Positions 12,892 through 26,821 are shown, counted from the first letter of the stretch. The stretch: DNA of 64,000 nt from Edolisoma coerulescens (GCA_013397115.1 VWZW01005507.1:124001-188000); one strand, 5' to 3'. A program made the numbers and translations. The notes: generated by a model from the letters alone, not told the origin.

Positions 12892-14748
12892 CTCATGTAA
12901 CCCATCATTTGTTCTGTTTTAATATGCATGTTTCCATAATAAAAAAGTCTGGGGTCGCTTCAATGTAGGTACTTGTTACTGTGGTTCAACGCTTTCATAT
13001 TTGCATGTTGATCACAAAGGCAGTAGCTGATCATGGACTCTAAGTCCCATCAGAACTCATCTCATATTGAGTCATTTTGACCTCTTGTATCTCACAGGTG
13101 AAGTGACTGTGACTTTACAGCCACCTGCCACAGCCAAAGGGACACAATCTCCAAAAGGCTCCAACCCTTATCTTTCTAAAAGAAAGCATTTAGGTATCTG
13201 CACTAGTCACAAACTGGTTCGAAGCAAAAATCACCAGTCATCTCTGACAGTCATCCCGTGGTAGGCTTGTGGTTTTCTAACTGCTTCACACCCACTCACA
13301 GCTCCCTGGTGCTGTGACTCAACTGCAGGAATGCTTCTGTGCCTGGCCTACAGCTACACGTGTCACTGTGCTGTTGTCAATCGACATCCAGGCAGTGCTC
13401 TTGGTTCTGATAGATTTTGGTTACTTGGTGTGAGCTCTGAGCAGGGCAAGCCAGGGAAGCCCTGCACAGGCTCCTGCACGTCCTGAGCCTTCTGTGAAAG
13501 GCAAGGTGTTGGCTGTTTTGTCCTTGCTGAGCTTCCTGTGTGCTCCAGCCTCTCTGCTGGCTGACAGGCTGTCCCTACTGATTTTTCTCAGTTGTCTTGT
13601 AGCTGGCAGAGCCAGAAACACATAGTTTCCTCTGGGAAAAATAAGCACTCTGACTCTCCAATTTCTTGCATGTTTTCTCTGTGTGCACTTCTCCTTTGCC
13701 AGTGGTGCCAAGGTGTCTTATCACTGTAGCTGATCCAGTGTTTGGGTGTCTTTGGTGTTTTCTGTATCAGTGTATTGTGTCAGCAGAATTTCATTGCAAA
13801 AAGAAGAAAAGTGTCTTTATGTTTTCCCTCAATATCTTGTTCCACCAGCTTTGTTAATTGAATATGGGAATCTTGAGGGCAGGATTGACAAAAGTCAACT
13901 ATTCAATCAGCTCTCAGAATTCAATGCTATAGTCAATAATCTGCTTGCTAAAAGAAAAAATTCTGGGGAAAAAATATATTTTTGTTACTGAACCATTCTT
14001 GTAATGAAAACATGGGAGTTTTGCACAAAGAAGAAAAGAAAAAGTAAAACAAAATACCAAAGTCCTTTTTGTTGCTGCTGTTTTAGTAGCACAGAGCAAA
14101 TGAATGTTAACATGAAAGAAAATATAGATAAGATTAAATTAATCATTAACTAAACCAGCTTCACTGCGGGAACTTGATTGGATCCTTTTGAGACTATTGC
14201 TTTGTGATATCTGCCTCTTCAGAGTGTGTTCTGGGTTAAAATACGGTGAAACACTACTGGATCACCCAAGGGTATGAAGAAAATAGGATTACTGCAGGGG
14301 GTTTGAGCAAAAGATCTGATGCCCTGTAATTTGTGTGTTTAAACACTTTGAATGGGCTTTAAATTAAAGTTTGCTTAATATGAGAGAGTGTTAAGTGGCT
14401 CCCTAAAATTGCTGTATAGCAGTTACTAGGATTTTAAAGAAATATATTCTATAGATGTATTTGAAGCTAACGGAAAGTGTTGGTATAATTCTGTTTAAAA
14501 TTCAAGTAAGAAACTTGTGGACAACAGAACTGTATGGAGCTAGAAGGAATATCAGAAATTGCAGGATAGAGAATTGGTTTCATTTTACCTTTCACAGGAT
14601 TCCCTAATGTGCTTGGTCAAGTAGTTGATCAAAAGAGTTCCAGGCTTAGCCAGCCAAAACAAGGGTGGGTTTGTTTGCTGGAGACCAAAAATACGAAAGT
14701 AACCTCTGCCACAGTCTATGCTATTGAATTTTATTATGTTATTCTATC

Positions 14749-14769
14749 TTAAAATATTAAATATTTTAA
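14749..14769. repeat. AT-only perfect palindrome, 10-bp arms
   Basis: TTAAAATATT and its reverse complement AATATTTTAA flank a single central A. It is all A/T in an AT-rich background. Confidence 0.8.
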
Positions 14770-16004
14770 TACAAATATTTTACAAACACAGGTGGAATTC
14801 TCTGTTCAGACTGCTGTGCACAAAGACACAAAATTCCTTGGCATGCATCCTCAGGAATACAAAAACTTATGGGCAGTCACAGAATAAATTACCGGGATTT
14901 CTGGCCCCATGATGTGTTGGAGAAATGGCTGTTGAGCATTCTTCAGTCTTTATTTCTTACAACTGGTTACCTATGCTGCTTCTGCTTTCTATCCAGATTA
15001 ATCCAACCTTTTGAAGTAAAATTTTCAAAACTACTCTTTGTCAGTGATCTTGTGAATTTAGACATATTTTTAAATCCTGTAGTTCCTTCTCTAAAAAAAC
15101 TAAGGTGTTTTGTCTGTATTTTGGGGCTGTGGTAGTTCCCACCTTGAGTCCAAAGTCAGCACCCTCCTTTTTTTCCCTCCTTAGATTGTTCTGACTTTGT
15201 GAAAGACATTCAGAAGTATAGAAAGCCTGAGAACATTCTTAGATCTCTCTGAAGATCTGATTCACTTCATCCCAGTAGTGGCTTGACTATTATTAGTCCA
15301 AGCCCTGTTGTACTGATCTTCATCCCTTGATGTTTTTAGGGAGCTGCTTCAAGTGATGTTCAGTCTCTCTGGATTCTCAGATGCCCATTGCGCGTGTACA
15401 TTGTTGTTCCTAGGAAGGCCTCTGAACCATTGTGGTGGCAAACACAGCGGAAAGGTCCTGGAAAAATCTGATGAAAAGGGCAATAGTGTGCAGGCAGCTT
15501 TTATTTTATACGCAGCAACATCTGAGGCAGTAAACGACCCTCTTTGGCTGTGACTGTAGAGTATGATCCACCAGAAAGCCTCTGAACATTAGACTGCTCT
15601 GAGAGTTAGGATAAAGGATGAACACTGAGTCTCTGAGATCTGTATCAGAAAATTAGAAGTCTGTGAGTTTGGGTGAGATGCTCCTCTATTCTTAATGAAA
15701 ATTCCATTTTGGAATCAAACCACAATAAAAAATCATAGCTGCTGTACTGGGAGGTAAAATTTTAAAAAGCCTGATTGCTTAAATGATAGAAACTAGTAGT
15801 AAAGACCCAAATCAACCTCATAGAAGTAACAAGTGAATTAATTTGGATTCTTTCTTCTCAGTTAGGAGGATTCCCTCCTTTTCAGTTGGACTGCTTTAAT
15901 TTACCTGTATTTCATCTTGTCCTGTCAGTCTTCACAGCATCAGCCAAATGCGTTCTGGGAAGCCATCCACTGCAGTGGCCTTCCTAATTTTTGTTTTATT
16001 GTGT

Positions 16005-16030
16005 TTATATATATATATACACACATATAA
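16005..16030. repeat. TA/CA simple repeat
   Basis: A run of TA dinucleotides passes into CA dinucleotides and back to TA. It is a short microsatellite. Confidence 0.85.
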
Positions 16031-19000
16031 AAATGTACATAAATGTTTTTTTGTTTTTTTGCTTGGAGCTCTAGTCAGGAGAAGCAGTGATCAGGAAATG
16101 GTGATCTCCAGTACAAATTATCTCTACAGCAGAGAGTCAAATGAGTACTCCTTTGTTAATCTCAAAAAAGGCGATATTTTTGACATATTTAGATCATAAA
16201 CAAGGTCTTCCTTTACATGTGTGCTTGTGCAACTAGTAGAATTATAGTAAGGATATTTTATGTGCAACAGAGGGTAAATGCAGGCATCATACAGCAAGAA
16301 ATTTTTCTGAAATTCCTACTTTTTGGATAATCTGTAACCTTAGTTGCTAAAATACACACATATTTGTGCCTGTCTCCTGTTCTTGAGTGTCCTCTGGGTT
16401 ATTAGAGTGTGCTTAAAGAGCCACAAGCAGTTGCATCTTTCAGTGGCAGCTTTATTGCGCCTCTTGTTAATTCCTCGTAAACCATGATAGTTTTCATTCT
16501 TTTTGTCTAGGAATTCTGGAGTATGGATCTACTGCAGTGTTAGATGATCAGATGTAATGATTTAACTTGGGATACACAGAATTTAAGATTTCTGTTTTGA
16601 AGAAGTGGAAATAGGCATACCTATACTTCCTGCAAAGAATTCTGTGAGCTTGGCTTCTTCCTGCAGTTGCAAACACTTAGAGTCCCAGTTTTCAGTTTAA
16701 AAATAAATTAAAAAAAAAATCCAAGTGTACTGATTGCAATGCAGAGAAGCTTAAAAATAGGAATCTGATAGTTTCCAAGCAAGCAAAAAACTGTAAGTAT
16801 AAAAACAGTGTTTTGATCTACCTTATTACTAACTGGAGGGGGGTTAAAGGATTGGCGTGACTAATATTGGTTTAAAAGCTGTAGGTTGGGTTTGTGTGTG
16901 TGCTGGGGGACTCAAGCGGGGAGTCATGATGAGTTTTGTCCTGATGAGGCATAAGGAGCACATCTTCTTTCCCCACTGATGTGTGTAGTGAGACACAGCA
17001 CAGCCGTGTCTATTTGCACTGTAGCTGCTCTGGGGTTTTTAATTCTTTTTATTTTTTCCACTTCACACTTTCCAACCTTGCCATGTCCATCCCAGCTTGA
17101 GGAATTGGACAAACCTCTTTCTTCCTCCCCACGGGCAGTGAGTCCAATTCTTCCTGGAAGTGTGAGCCATAGGAAGCCTGAGGAACAGGCTGTTCTCCTC
17201 CGCTGTAGCCTTACATAAATACCAGGTTCCTGAGACCTCGGCCGTCTCTGCAGCGAGAGGACCAGCGGACTGACACACAGCCAAAGCAGGAACTGGATTG
17301 TGTATGGGGGTGGCCAAGGACCCTGCTGTTCTGGAGGGGATGGCAAATGCCGTTGTTACCCTGATGCTGTCAGACAAGAGCTCTGTTTTTGTCAGGGCCT
17401 CAGCAAATAACAGGCACGTAGTCTTTCACGTTTTCTTCTGGACATAAGGAGATTAAAAACAGAACGAGGAAGAAAAACAGCCACATCTCAGTAGCTATCC
17501 ACTGTCAATCCTTGCTGCTTTTCTGCATCATCTCTGTGGCAAGGGAGAAGGCAAAACACAGGTACTCAAATCTGCCCTGGGTTTTATGTCTCCTTTTTCT
17601 TTTGAGGGAGAAGTTGCTAGTTGTTGGAGGCAAAAATGGGTCATGTAGCTGCTACATCTTAAAAATAAAATCTTTGGCAGACTTCCCTGCCTGCAACATA
17701 GTGTGCTGAATTTCAATGAAAATCACCCAAATGTACAGAGCTCATAGGCAGCTCTGAATGCTGCAATAGAAAATGCTGCAGCGCACATTTCCCGACAACT
17801 TCCGTGCCATTTGATTTGCTTGTTCATAAATCTTTTCTCAATCAAAGTACTATTATTTTTTGCAGACAAATATCTCGATTCTGAACTAAGCAGCATCCAT
17901 AATACTCCCTATTTCCTCTTCCATGCTTATACAGGCAATGTTGGTTTCTTTGAAAATATAAAATGCATTTTTCTGAAAGCAGTGAATTTGAAAGGCAAAA
18001 ACCAAATCCAAAACCTAAGGTTTAGGAGGAGTAGAAAAACTTTATTGTCACAATTTATTGATACAGACAGCTATGAAGTCTTTGTCTTGCTCAGCCTGTT
18101 GAGCATTTTCCTTTGGATCTTTTTTTTCTTTTATTGCAGTGCTTGTGTCAAAAATGTCAAAGATGTGTGATAGCAATATAGGATTATTGGATTATTGCTG
18201 TTAACCAGGAGGCTGTTAAGCAGCTGCTGTGTTGATGCTGGCATTCTTTTCCATGCTAGTTGGCCATTGGTTTATTACTGCCATGTTACACTTCTAATAC
18301 ATAGTATGGTGCAAGGTAATGGGTATAAACTCACTGCAAAGTGTGTGTGATCATGTCTAAACCATCAGCCAGGCTGGGATGAAATCTCCAGAGCTTCTCT
18401 TGGATATCTCTGTTAACATGAAGTGCAATGGAACAAAGAAAGCATTTGTTTAAATTCTATATTCTTCTGAACAGCCTCAGATTTTTTGGCCGTTTTCCAT
18501 CCACAAACTGATCTTATCCAAAAGATTTGCAGGAGTAGTAAATTGTATAATCCCAAAGAATACAATTTGTTCTTATGGCTGGCAGTGGAATCTCAGTCTG
18601 TGTACCACTTCTAGTGACTGAATATGAGTGCTGAAAGAGCAGGTAGAAGTTTGATTCTGGTGTGATCAGTAAGTGAATTCCCTAGTGGAGGGTGCACATC
18701 TTTTCACAGAGAGGAATCTCTCCAGAAAGGCTATAACCATTTCAGTACGTTCCCCTAAAGCCCAGCCACTTGTGTCTGGAAAACACACAGCGAATTCTTA
18801 CTTTTCCTGCCACTGGATAGTGCAGGAGCTTCACAGAGGATGAAGATGGAGATGGGTGTGTGTCTTCTTTCCTGTGACAGTCCATTAATGTATGTTTAGT
18901 TCTGTGTCTTAGCCTAAACATAGTGTCAGACTAAAAGTACAAGCTTTACAAGAACTGGTGGCTGTGCTTTGGCAGGATGATTTATGAGATTGCTCAGGAA

Positions 19001-20918
19001 TGGAAGTCTCAGTAGTGGTCAGAAACTGGGGAGGTCCCTGTGACCAGTCCATCTACCAAAACTGGAAGTAGAAGGAAAGGGGTCTTCTCTGAATGCTCAA
19101 ATCACATGATTTTACCTGTCTGTACAGAGTATCTGTCTGCCTTTTCCATTTTACCGAGCCACTGCAGATAAATTATTCATTGTGTATTTTTACATCAATT
19201 AGCACTTGCTCGTGTGAAGTTTGCCTGTGGAAAGAAATGTCTGATATCACTGGGCTCTGGGTCATATTATCCAAAATTAGCATTTTCATGTGTGGTATCT
19301 AAAGGGGATGTTGACCACATTTCAATCTAAATTAGTCTCATTTATATTTGTTTTGAAAACATTAGATGTCCTGTCTTTCCTTCTTCCCAGTGGTTAATTT
19401 TCCCATATTTATCCTTGCTGGCTTGTGACTGTCTCTGTGCTAGTTGTTTAATTGGCAGCTGGGTTCATTTAAGTTGATAGAAAGCTGTACTCTGAAGGGA
19501 AGCATGTTATCAAAATGCAGAGGCTAATCCTATTAGGTGAAAGCATTTTTGTTGAAATGGAAAATGATTAGACTGTATCTTCAGTATCTCTTCAGGAGTG
19601 GCTGTAGCTGATTGCTGTTCTGGAGGCTCATATGGTATTTCCTGAGTCATGTAACTGTGAATGGAGGAGAAATGGTTTCCCCTAATTGTAAGTGGGGAAC
19701 TCAGTCTTGCTTCCCATGCTGGAATCACTGTAGTGTTGTTTTCAAATATCACTGCAAAAGCAGTAGGACACAGTGCATGTTGGGAAATATATGAAATCCC
19801 CCCTTTTTTTTATCCTTCCCTAACTGAATCCACTCTGTTTTATTCCTGGCCGTGCCTGCAGCTGAAGTCATGTGGCCGTACATCTGCTTTACACTAACAG
19901 GCCCATTTTACATAATTCATTATGTGCAACCACAATGCCCACTGCTAATCTGGGCTAATCCAGCACTTCCCTGAAGAGCTGCATTAACAAGTGTTGCTTC
20001 AGCAATTCCAGCTCAGCCCTGGACAGCTCTGGGTCTGCTGGAGACAGCCCAGAGCTCACAGGAGGTCAGGCTGGGGAGTGCAGAGCCACCAGTCCCCCTC
20101 CTTCCCTGGTGTCCACAGCCCCCCAGGGCTGGAAGCCCTGGACATGCTCCTCATCCCTCTGTCAGAGCAGGCTCCAGCAGCTCAAGGAGATGTGGTGCCT
20201 GGGAGAGCTGGCACTGACAGCCAAGAGCTGATGTGCCGAGACAAGCAGAGCCCCTTGTCTGCATCAGTGACTTCTAAAACAAATCCTGACAAGCACATCT
20301 CTGGGGGAGTGCAGGCTGTGGTGCCTCCTGAGTCCTTGTGTCCCTGCACAGCCAAATCCAAGGCCTACCCAGAGATCCTGCTTGTTTCCCTGATTACAGT
20401 AATTTCTGCAAATTGGAAACGTATAGTTTCGGGGCACAGGGATAAAAGATGAGGGGATTTCTTGTTTGCTTCTTGAGGTTTCTTCATACCTCTGCTGTGA
20501 GGAGATGTCTCCTGACGTCTGGACAAAGGGAGCTCTCCTGAGTGGCAGTGGATACCTGAACACCTGTCTGTACAGAGTGAGGGCTCAGCTGTACACCCAC
20601 AGTAACTGTTGAATTTCCAGCTGTGGCTTCAGAGACTCTTCTTTCACTATTACAGACAGGTCTTAGCACCTCTTCCTTGAAAATTACAGACTTGAAGGTG
20701 TTTACTTTCCTAATTTCCCCCTGAGTCCTTATTCCTCACTGAATTTTTCTTTTCTACCTGTCCCTGCTTTCCTGGTATAGACTACATCCTGGCCCTGCCT
20801 GAGGAAAAAAAAAATAAAAATTATTACTTCTAACTTTTCCGTTTGGGCAAGTACAAATGTTTTAGGTCTGATTTTTGTCTTGAGACTGCTCTGATGGAGA
20901 TGATGGTGCTGTGAGCGT

Positions 20919-21068
20919 AGTGAGGCACTGGAATAGTTTGCCCTATCCCTGGAAGCGTTGAAGGCTGGATGGGGCTCTCGGCACCCTGGAAGGTTTCACT
21001 GCCTATGGTAGGGAAGTTGGAATGAGATGATTTTAAGGCCTCTTCCAATCCAAACCATTCAGTGATCT
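20919..21068 (+). mobile_element. CR1 LINE, 3' end with an internal deletion
   Basis: Plus-strand CR1 tail: TGAGGCACTGGAATAGTTTG, then CCCTATCCCTGGAAGCGTTG, GGCTGGATGGGGCTCTCGGC, and an end at TCTTCCAATCCAAACCATTC. Compared with the usual CR1 order, about 19 bases are missing between TTTGCCC and TATCCCTGG, probably deleted between two short CCC repeats. It is old and diverged. Confidence 0.88.
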
Positions 21069-22829
21069 TCTGTCCCCAGAGTCAAGAGAGCACAGCCTGG
21101 CATAAAGCTGTGCCATGGATGAGGATGTGCAGAAGCAACCCCTGCCCTACACTGTCTGCTGTCAGGAGCAGCTCCAGGTCAATTTAGGGCATTTTTGAAT
21201 AGGATTTGGCCCAGAGCCATATGGATCTCCAGAAGGTATTCCCTATCCAGGCACCAAAGTCCCTCAGAGGAAAACTAGATGGAATATCCCTAAGTATTTT
21301 CTCAGTGTTGCTGTTAGTTATCCTTACATCCATATGGTTGTGATATGCTGTAGCATGTGGGGGTCAACATCAGAAACACATTGACAGCCAGAGAGTCTGC
21401 GCTGTGTTCAAACACTTAATGCCACTAAAAATACACTGATTTTATTGGGGATGCTTGAGACTGGGAGGAATATTTTTTCCTCCTCTGAAGTATTTGTTCA
21501 AAGAGCAGCAACAACAAACAACCCAAGCCACAAGCTGTGGAAGCATGACTTCATCTTCTCAGCTTTCTCCACGCTGTGCTGGGCAGAGGAGCAGCGAAGG
21601 CATTTGCAGATGCACAAATACACTTTTGGGACTTCTCCCTGCGGGAAACCATTGCTTCACAGAGGGGTGATTTAAACAGCTGTAGTTTGTCTTGACAGCA
21701 TATTTTCTTTACTCTGAGCTGCAAAACAACTTCTTTGCTGAAGTTATTCTCGGCTGTGCAAATCAGATTCTGCAGTATATGCCTTTGCAGGTGTCGGCTG
21801 TTTCTTGAAAGAGATGGAGATAGTTAAAAAATGGAGGGACACTGTGAAAAAGAAAACATTTTTTCCTGCCCAAAGTCCCAGAATTTGAATTTAAAGAAAA
21901 AGTTTAATTCACCCAGAAACAGAGATAAATATCACAGGGGAAAAATCCCCACAACAGTATCTGATCCAGAAATGCTGCTTTTTTGTTGCATGGAAGTTGC
22001 TGTCTAGGTCTTTTTGGCACATACTGGATTTGGGGCTTTGTTGGGCTCCTGGTTTTGGAAGGGTTTTGTTTGGTTGCTTGCTTGTTTTTATTCCTCATTC
22101 CCCATTCCTTCACCACCACTGCATTCCCACACTCTATTTCCCCTCTTCTCTCCCTGAGGATAAGCTTTTTTTTTATCCCACAGTATTTCTTTTTACTTAT
22201 GACTATACCAACACGGTGTTAAATCCCCTGTCAGCACTGAAATTCAGCTCAGACAAAAGAACAAGAACCAGGGGTGGTACTTTTAAGTTTTGAAATTACT
22301 AGACTTTGTTTCAGACTTGTCTAAATAAACTGTTCAGTTTGGGTTTTGTTTGTTTTAATAGAACAATGAAAATTCTTCATGGGGAAATACTTCTTTCAAG
22401 AAGAAAAATAGCTCAAAGGAATTAATTTCTTTAGTGTAAAAATAGATTTAATGTGGCTGGTCACTCAAGTAGGTAGAAAGAGATTTTATAGGAAGAACCA
22501 CCCATGGTGCGGGGATATAAATATCTACAAGGATACCAACAATACTCTGTAAGAAGTGGATGGGCCAAACTCAAAGACTATACCAGACCCAAGAGATTTG
22601 GAGGTTTTGTGTTGTCACTTCAGTGTTCAGTTCAGGCTGAAGCTCGGTCGGCCGCTTCTCAGTGAAAACATGGACAGGGCTTGTTTAGAGCTGTCCCTTC
22701 CTCACCTGGCCTTCTGCTTTTTTTTTGCCTTGCCTCAGTCATTACCGTTCCCCATGTTTGTGTAACTCACTGGCAGCAAGTCACTGTCCCTGTGTATCCC
22801 TCAACTACTTGTACATTTCAATCATATTT

Positions 22830-22857
22830 AATTCTTGTAACCTGCGTTACAAGAATT
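22830..22857. repeat. Perfect inverted repeat, 12-bp arms with 4-base loop
   Basis: AATTCTTGTAAC, loop CTGC, then GTTACAAGAATT. The arms are exact reverse complements. It would form a compact hairpin in single-stranded DNA or RNA. No T-run follows and no gene is adjacent. Confidence 0.85.
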
Positions 22858-23727
22858 GTAATGTTGACTTTGTGTGCTTTGGGAATCACAACTTCATAAA
22901 AAGCTGATTGTATCACAGTGTTATACAACACGTTAAGTAGATTCCTCATCCTAGAGAGTTTTCCCAGGACAGTGACAGTTATTCAGAATATTTTTTTTTT
23001 TAAAGATGATGGTGTGGACCTGCACCCTCTTTGCTTTTCAGATTAATTTTGCTGTTTACGTGTACAATGCATTGACTGAAGTCATGTGTCCTAGTTCGTG
23101 GATTGAGTAATCCAATTTCCACTTTAATATTGGAATTTCAGATTTAATATTGAAACTACCTAGTTAGCTGTGCTGGCTCAGTTTTGAATACTTGCCCAGC
23201 AGCCCCTGTGAGAAGACTTGTGAAATAAAGGAGAACAAATGTTCTGCTTAACATTCTGTCACGATTTCACAAAACCCATAAAATCTCTAATACCGTCACC
23301 CTCATCTTACACTTTCTGAACCTTAAAAAGATTTTCTTTTCCACAAAGGTCTTGTGGAAATAATTTTGCAATTGTGTTCAGGTGAGTCCTACACCTCACA
23401 GTATTCACAGCTTCAGGAGTTTATCTTTGGCAAGACCTATAGAACTGAACATTTCCAGGCAGTGCTTTACAGGGAGCGTCAAGAGACAGAGTACACCTCA
23501 AATAGTTGACAGTGGCTGAAATCCCGCTCATCATTTCTCAGGTTTTCCTTAGTGTTTTATCAACTCCAAATGACTAATAATATGCTTAGTTGTTTTGGAC
23601 AGTTAAATAAGGGATGAAAATCAAAGCCAGTACACAGCAGTGATATATTTTTATGTATGTCACTCCTTTAACAATGAGCTCAATTCTCAGCAGCCATTCT
23701 CCCTTTTAAAACTCTGCAGAAACATTT

Positions 23728-23746
23728 TGTGTGTGTGTGTGTGTGT
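23728..23746. repeat. TG dinucleotide microsatellite
   Basis: Nine TG units in an uninterrupted run, likely length-polymorphic. Confidence 0.9.
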
Positions 23747-24511
23747 TTGACCATAAATAGCAGGTGGATTTTGTTTGGCGTAGGATGACTTGTATCACTG
23801 CAGAGTCTCGAGACAGCCATGAAAAAAAACTGCGTTCACTCAGGCTTCTGCCCTGTCAACACATTTGCCAGCCAGACTCAACTAAGATGAACCTTTATCA
23901 TTAAGAGATGGATGAAAGAAGATATTCCTGTGCCACTTCAGTTTCTCCCCCTGACGTAAGGATATTGACTTGTGAGCAGACTTGCCTACACATGGTTCCT
24001 TTTCCCCAACTGCACCTTTGCCTGTTGCCTGCTCAGGCTGAAGCTCATGGGGCAGTGATGGGCTGTACATACCTGTGCCAGGGGGATGCTGGCCTCAGGA
24101 GGAGCCTGGAGGTGCTGCTGTGACACAGGCGCTGCTGTGCAGAGCATTTGATGGGCAGAGAGAACATCTGGCTGGCACCTCATGCTAACAAGTCAGGCCC
24201 TTCCCTGCATTAAACTGCTGCTGACTGAAGTTGAATTAAGGCTTTTTAGTTCTCTTGTTTCACTTTAAACAGGAACATTTTATAGGGAGTTAGAAGCAAA
24301 TATTTTGAATAGGTTACCAAGATACTTTGGTTTTCTCCCTCCCCCAGATTGCTTTTCTTGGTTTATTTTTTACTATTGAGCATAATCAGAAGTAATTAGA
24401 GAGTTGTGTCATAATACAGTAATCTGCAATCTATAGGTTTCCAACTCAGTATCAGCTGAGGCCCTGATCTTACTGAAGTCTTTGCTCACTAAAGTAACAG
24501 TACATGACCTT

Positions 24512-24602
24512 CTAGTAGGCATTGTCCGTGTCCATGGCAGGGGGATTGGAACTCGATGATATTTAAGGTCCCTTCCAACCCAAGCCATTCTATGGTTCTG
24601 TG
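24512..24602 (+). mobile_element. CR1 LINE, short 3' end fragment
   Basis: About 90 bp of CR1 tail: CTAGTAGGCATTG, GTCCATGGCAGGGGGATTGG, AACTCGATGATATTTAAGGT, and CCCTTCCAACCCAAGCCATT followed by CTATGGTTCTGTG. It is severely 5'-truncated. Confidence 0.9.
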
Positions 24603-25740
24603 TTTACAGTGGTCTCTGCTATCCACTCCTTGCTGTCTGTTCTCTCTCTGTGCCTTTAAACGGGGTCACTGCAGAGCAGAACAATGTCACAGGGCTGTGC
24701 CTTGGGTCCCCTCTGTGTCCTCACAGCCACCACAGCCACTCCGCTTCACAGCGTGTGTTTTACGGTGTCCATTTTCAGCTTGGATTTCTCCTCCTCTGCA
24801 CCCTGCTCCAGCCCCAGCCCTTTCCTCTTCTCCAGCTGTCTGACTTACCAGCACTTCTGGTGGGTGTTTAGGGGTTTAAAACTTAATTATACATTAGTTA
24901 GAGGGCAAATAGACTTACTTTTTAACCTCAAGGCCCAGAAAGTCAATGAGTATGGGTTGACTTCTGAGGGTAAGGCTGTAAGGATTGCCTGAAAAAAGCA
25001 GCAGTTCATTAAATTTTATGTTTCTGGTTAATTTCTCTTCGTATTCTAATTTAATCCAAGAAACAGAAATGTGCAGTAGGCACTGAAAATGCGGTTTAAG
25101 ATAAAGGCTTAAGGCTAAATGTCAGAATTATAGCTGCTGTTTCTTCAAAATTAACTTTTCAGCATGTGTTTTCATGGAGTTTATAAACTGACTCTAAAGC
25201 AACCCAGGCTTTTGGAGCCCTGTCATCAGCTGGATTTATTATTGTTGATGTGGTGAAGTCCAGGAATCCTGTACAGGGAAGTTAAAATAGGTAAGGTTTC
25301 TTAAAAACATTTTGCTCAAGTTTGTGTCCTGTTGGTTTTGGTACCCAAAGATCCCCCTAGCACGGTGGGATTTGTGCATGGTCATGCTTTGGAAGTCTCA
25401 TCAACCCCCCATGAAAGTGGAAATGAGCGGTTTTGTTCCTTCTAATGAACTTCTGATCAGAATTTGGATAGAAAACCTACTGTATTGTGGGTAGAACTTA
25501 CTGTATTTAAGGTAGCACTTAGCAAATTAACTTAGGAGTGCCTATAGCAAAGTTTACTAAATCATTTCTGTTACAGTTTGGTTTTTTGGTTTTTTTTATG
25601 GCAACTTGAGGTGTTCTAGATTTAGATTAAATAAACCCAGCACTGGATAGTTATCCTAGGTGGGAGTGAGGGAAATCCGCTTCCTCTACCTGCTTTTTAA
25701 AAGCACAGGTTTTAAAAACGTCAGTAAAATAAAATTTTAG

Positions 25741-25816
25741 AAAAAGCAAAAAATCAAAACCAACCAACCAAAAAAAACCCCTAAGGAAAGCAAACTAACA
25801 AACCAACCAAAACCGA
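25741..25816. repeat. A/C low-complexity stretch
   Basis: Repeated AACC, CAAA and A-run motifs across about 75 bp, almost free of G and T. It is simple low-complexity sequence. Confidence 0.8.
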
Positions 25817-26821
25817 AGTCTTGGTAGTTTTAATGAACAAAATTTGTGGAAGAAGGCAAAGTGAGTTGTTTTGCCTCTGTTAGTAAAGATTCTCCAGCTG
25901 TCTCATGGAGAAGCACTACTTGTGCTGTGGACCAGAGACATGAAATTTAGCAGCTGAAGGGGCTCTCATTTCTTGCTCTTCTGTGAAATACCTTCCCAGT
26001 GCTTGCCTGTCTGTCCTCAGCTGTCCAAACATCTTTGTTTGCATCAGCCTATGGAAACTTCTTAGACTTTTTTGGATAGACTATCTAAAAAATTCCTCTG
26101 GCAGCATGCATTTTCTGGCTTCTGGGACTGTTGGGGCTGAGCCAAGACTTCCTTGCAGGTATCCTCCAACGTGACACTGGCTTGGTGTTCAGCTGTGGAG
26201 TGAAAAGCCAGAGGGTGTTTGTTTCTTTGGAGCTTCTCCTGCTGAAGTCATGGAGGAGAGAGCCTGACTGAAAGCCCAGGGGTAAAAAACATGCAGGGGG
26301 AGGGATGAGAAGCGAGCAGAATGAGGGACAGCAGTGGAGGTGAATTCAGCACCAGAAGAACAGGAAGGGAGCAAGCAGCTGGGTGGGTGCTGGGGTGAAG
26401 GAGGGAGTGGGGAGAGCCAAGAGAAGCCAGGGGAGAAGGACAGAGGTGTGGGGTGCCCTGGAGCAGGAGCGGTGTGGAGGGAGCTGTGGTCTGGAAGGTG
26501 TGGAGCAAAGGCAGTGCAAGGCTGGAACTCCACCATGAACGACTGCCCACAGCACTGTGTTTTGGCAAGGCAAGGATGGCCTGATCCCCCAGCCACCCCT
26601 TTTCCCATTCAGCAAGGAGCTGGGAAGCCCACCAGGCAAATGAACCTCCCTCCATCTGCTACCCACTGCTTGACCAAATTGGTTACCCATTATGTGCAGA
26701 ATTTGCATGGGCAGCAGTGATCTTGGAATAGATCCCAAATGTGTGGGAATCAGCATGGTCCCACATAATGGTTTATTTTGATTTCCCTCATCACCATCTT
26801 GTGGGGTTTGGTTGGGTTTGA

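Larger units (their letters stand above)
12892..20918. other. Intergenic DNA, no gene recognised
   Basis: Unique-looking sequence with a perfect 10-bp AT palindrome (14749-14769) and a TA/CA run (16005-16030). A GC-richer segment at about 20000-20330 holds a 153-codon open frame that does not look like a known protein. No RNA gene was seen. Confidence 0.55.
21069..24511. other. Intergenic DNA, no gene recognised
   Basis: Contains a perfect 12-bp stem with a 4-base loop (22830-22857) and a short TG repeat (23728-23746). No coding or RNA gene is supportable. Confidence 0.55.

Noticed and set aside
26189..26756. Overlapping open frames of 128-139 codons on both strands
   Set aside because: Several frames are open at once in a GC-rich, purine/pyrimidine-biased stretch, which indicates low stop density and not a gene.
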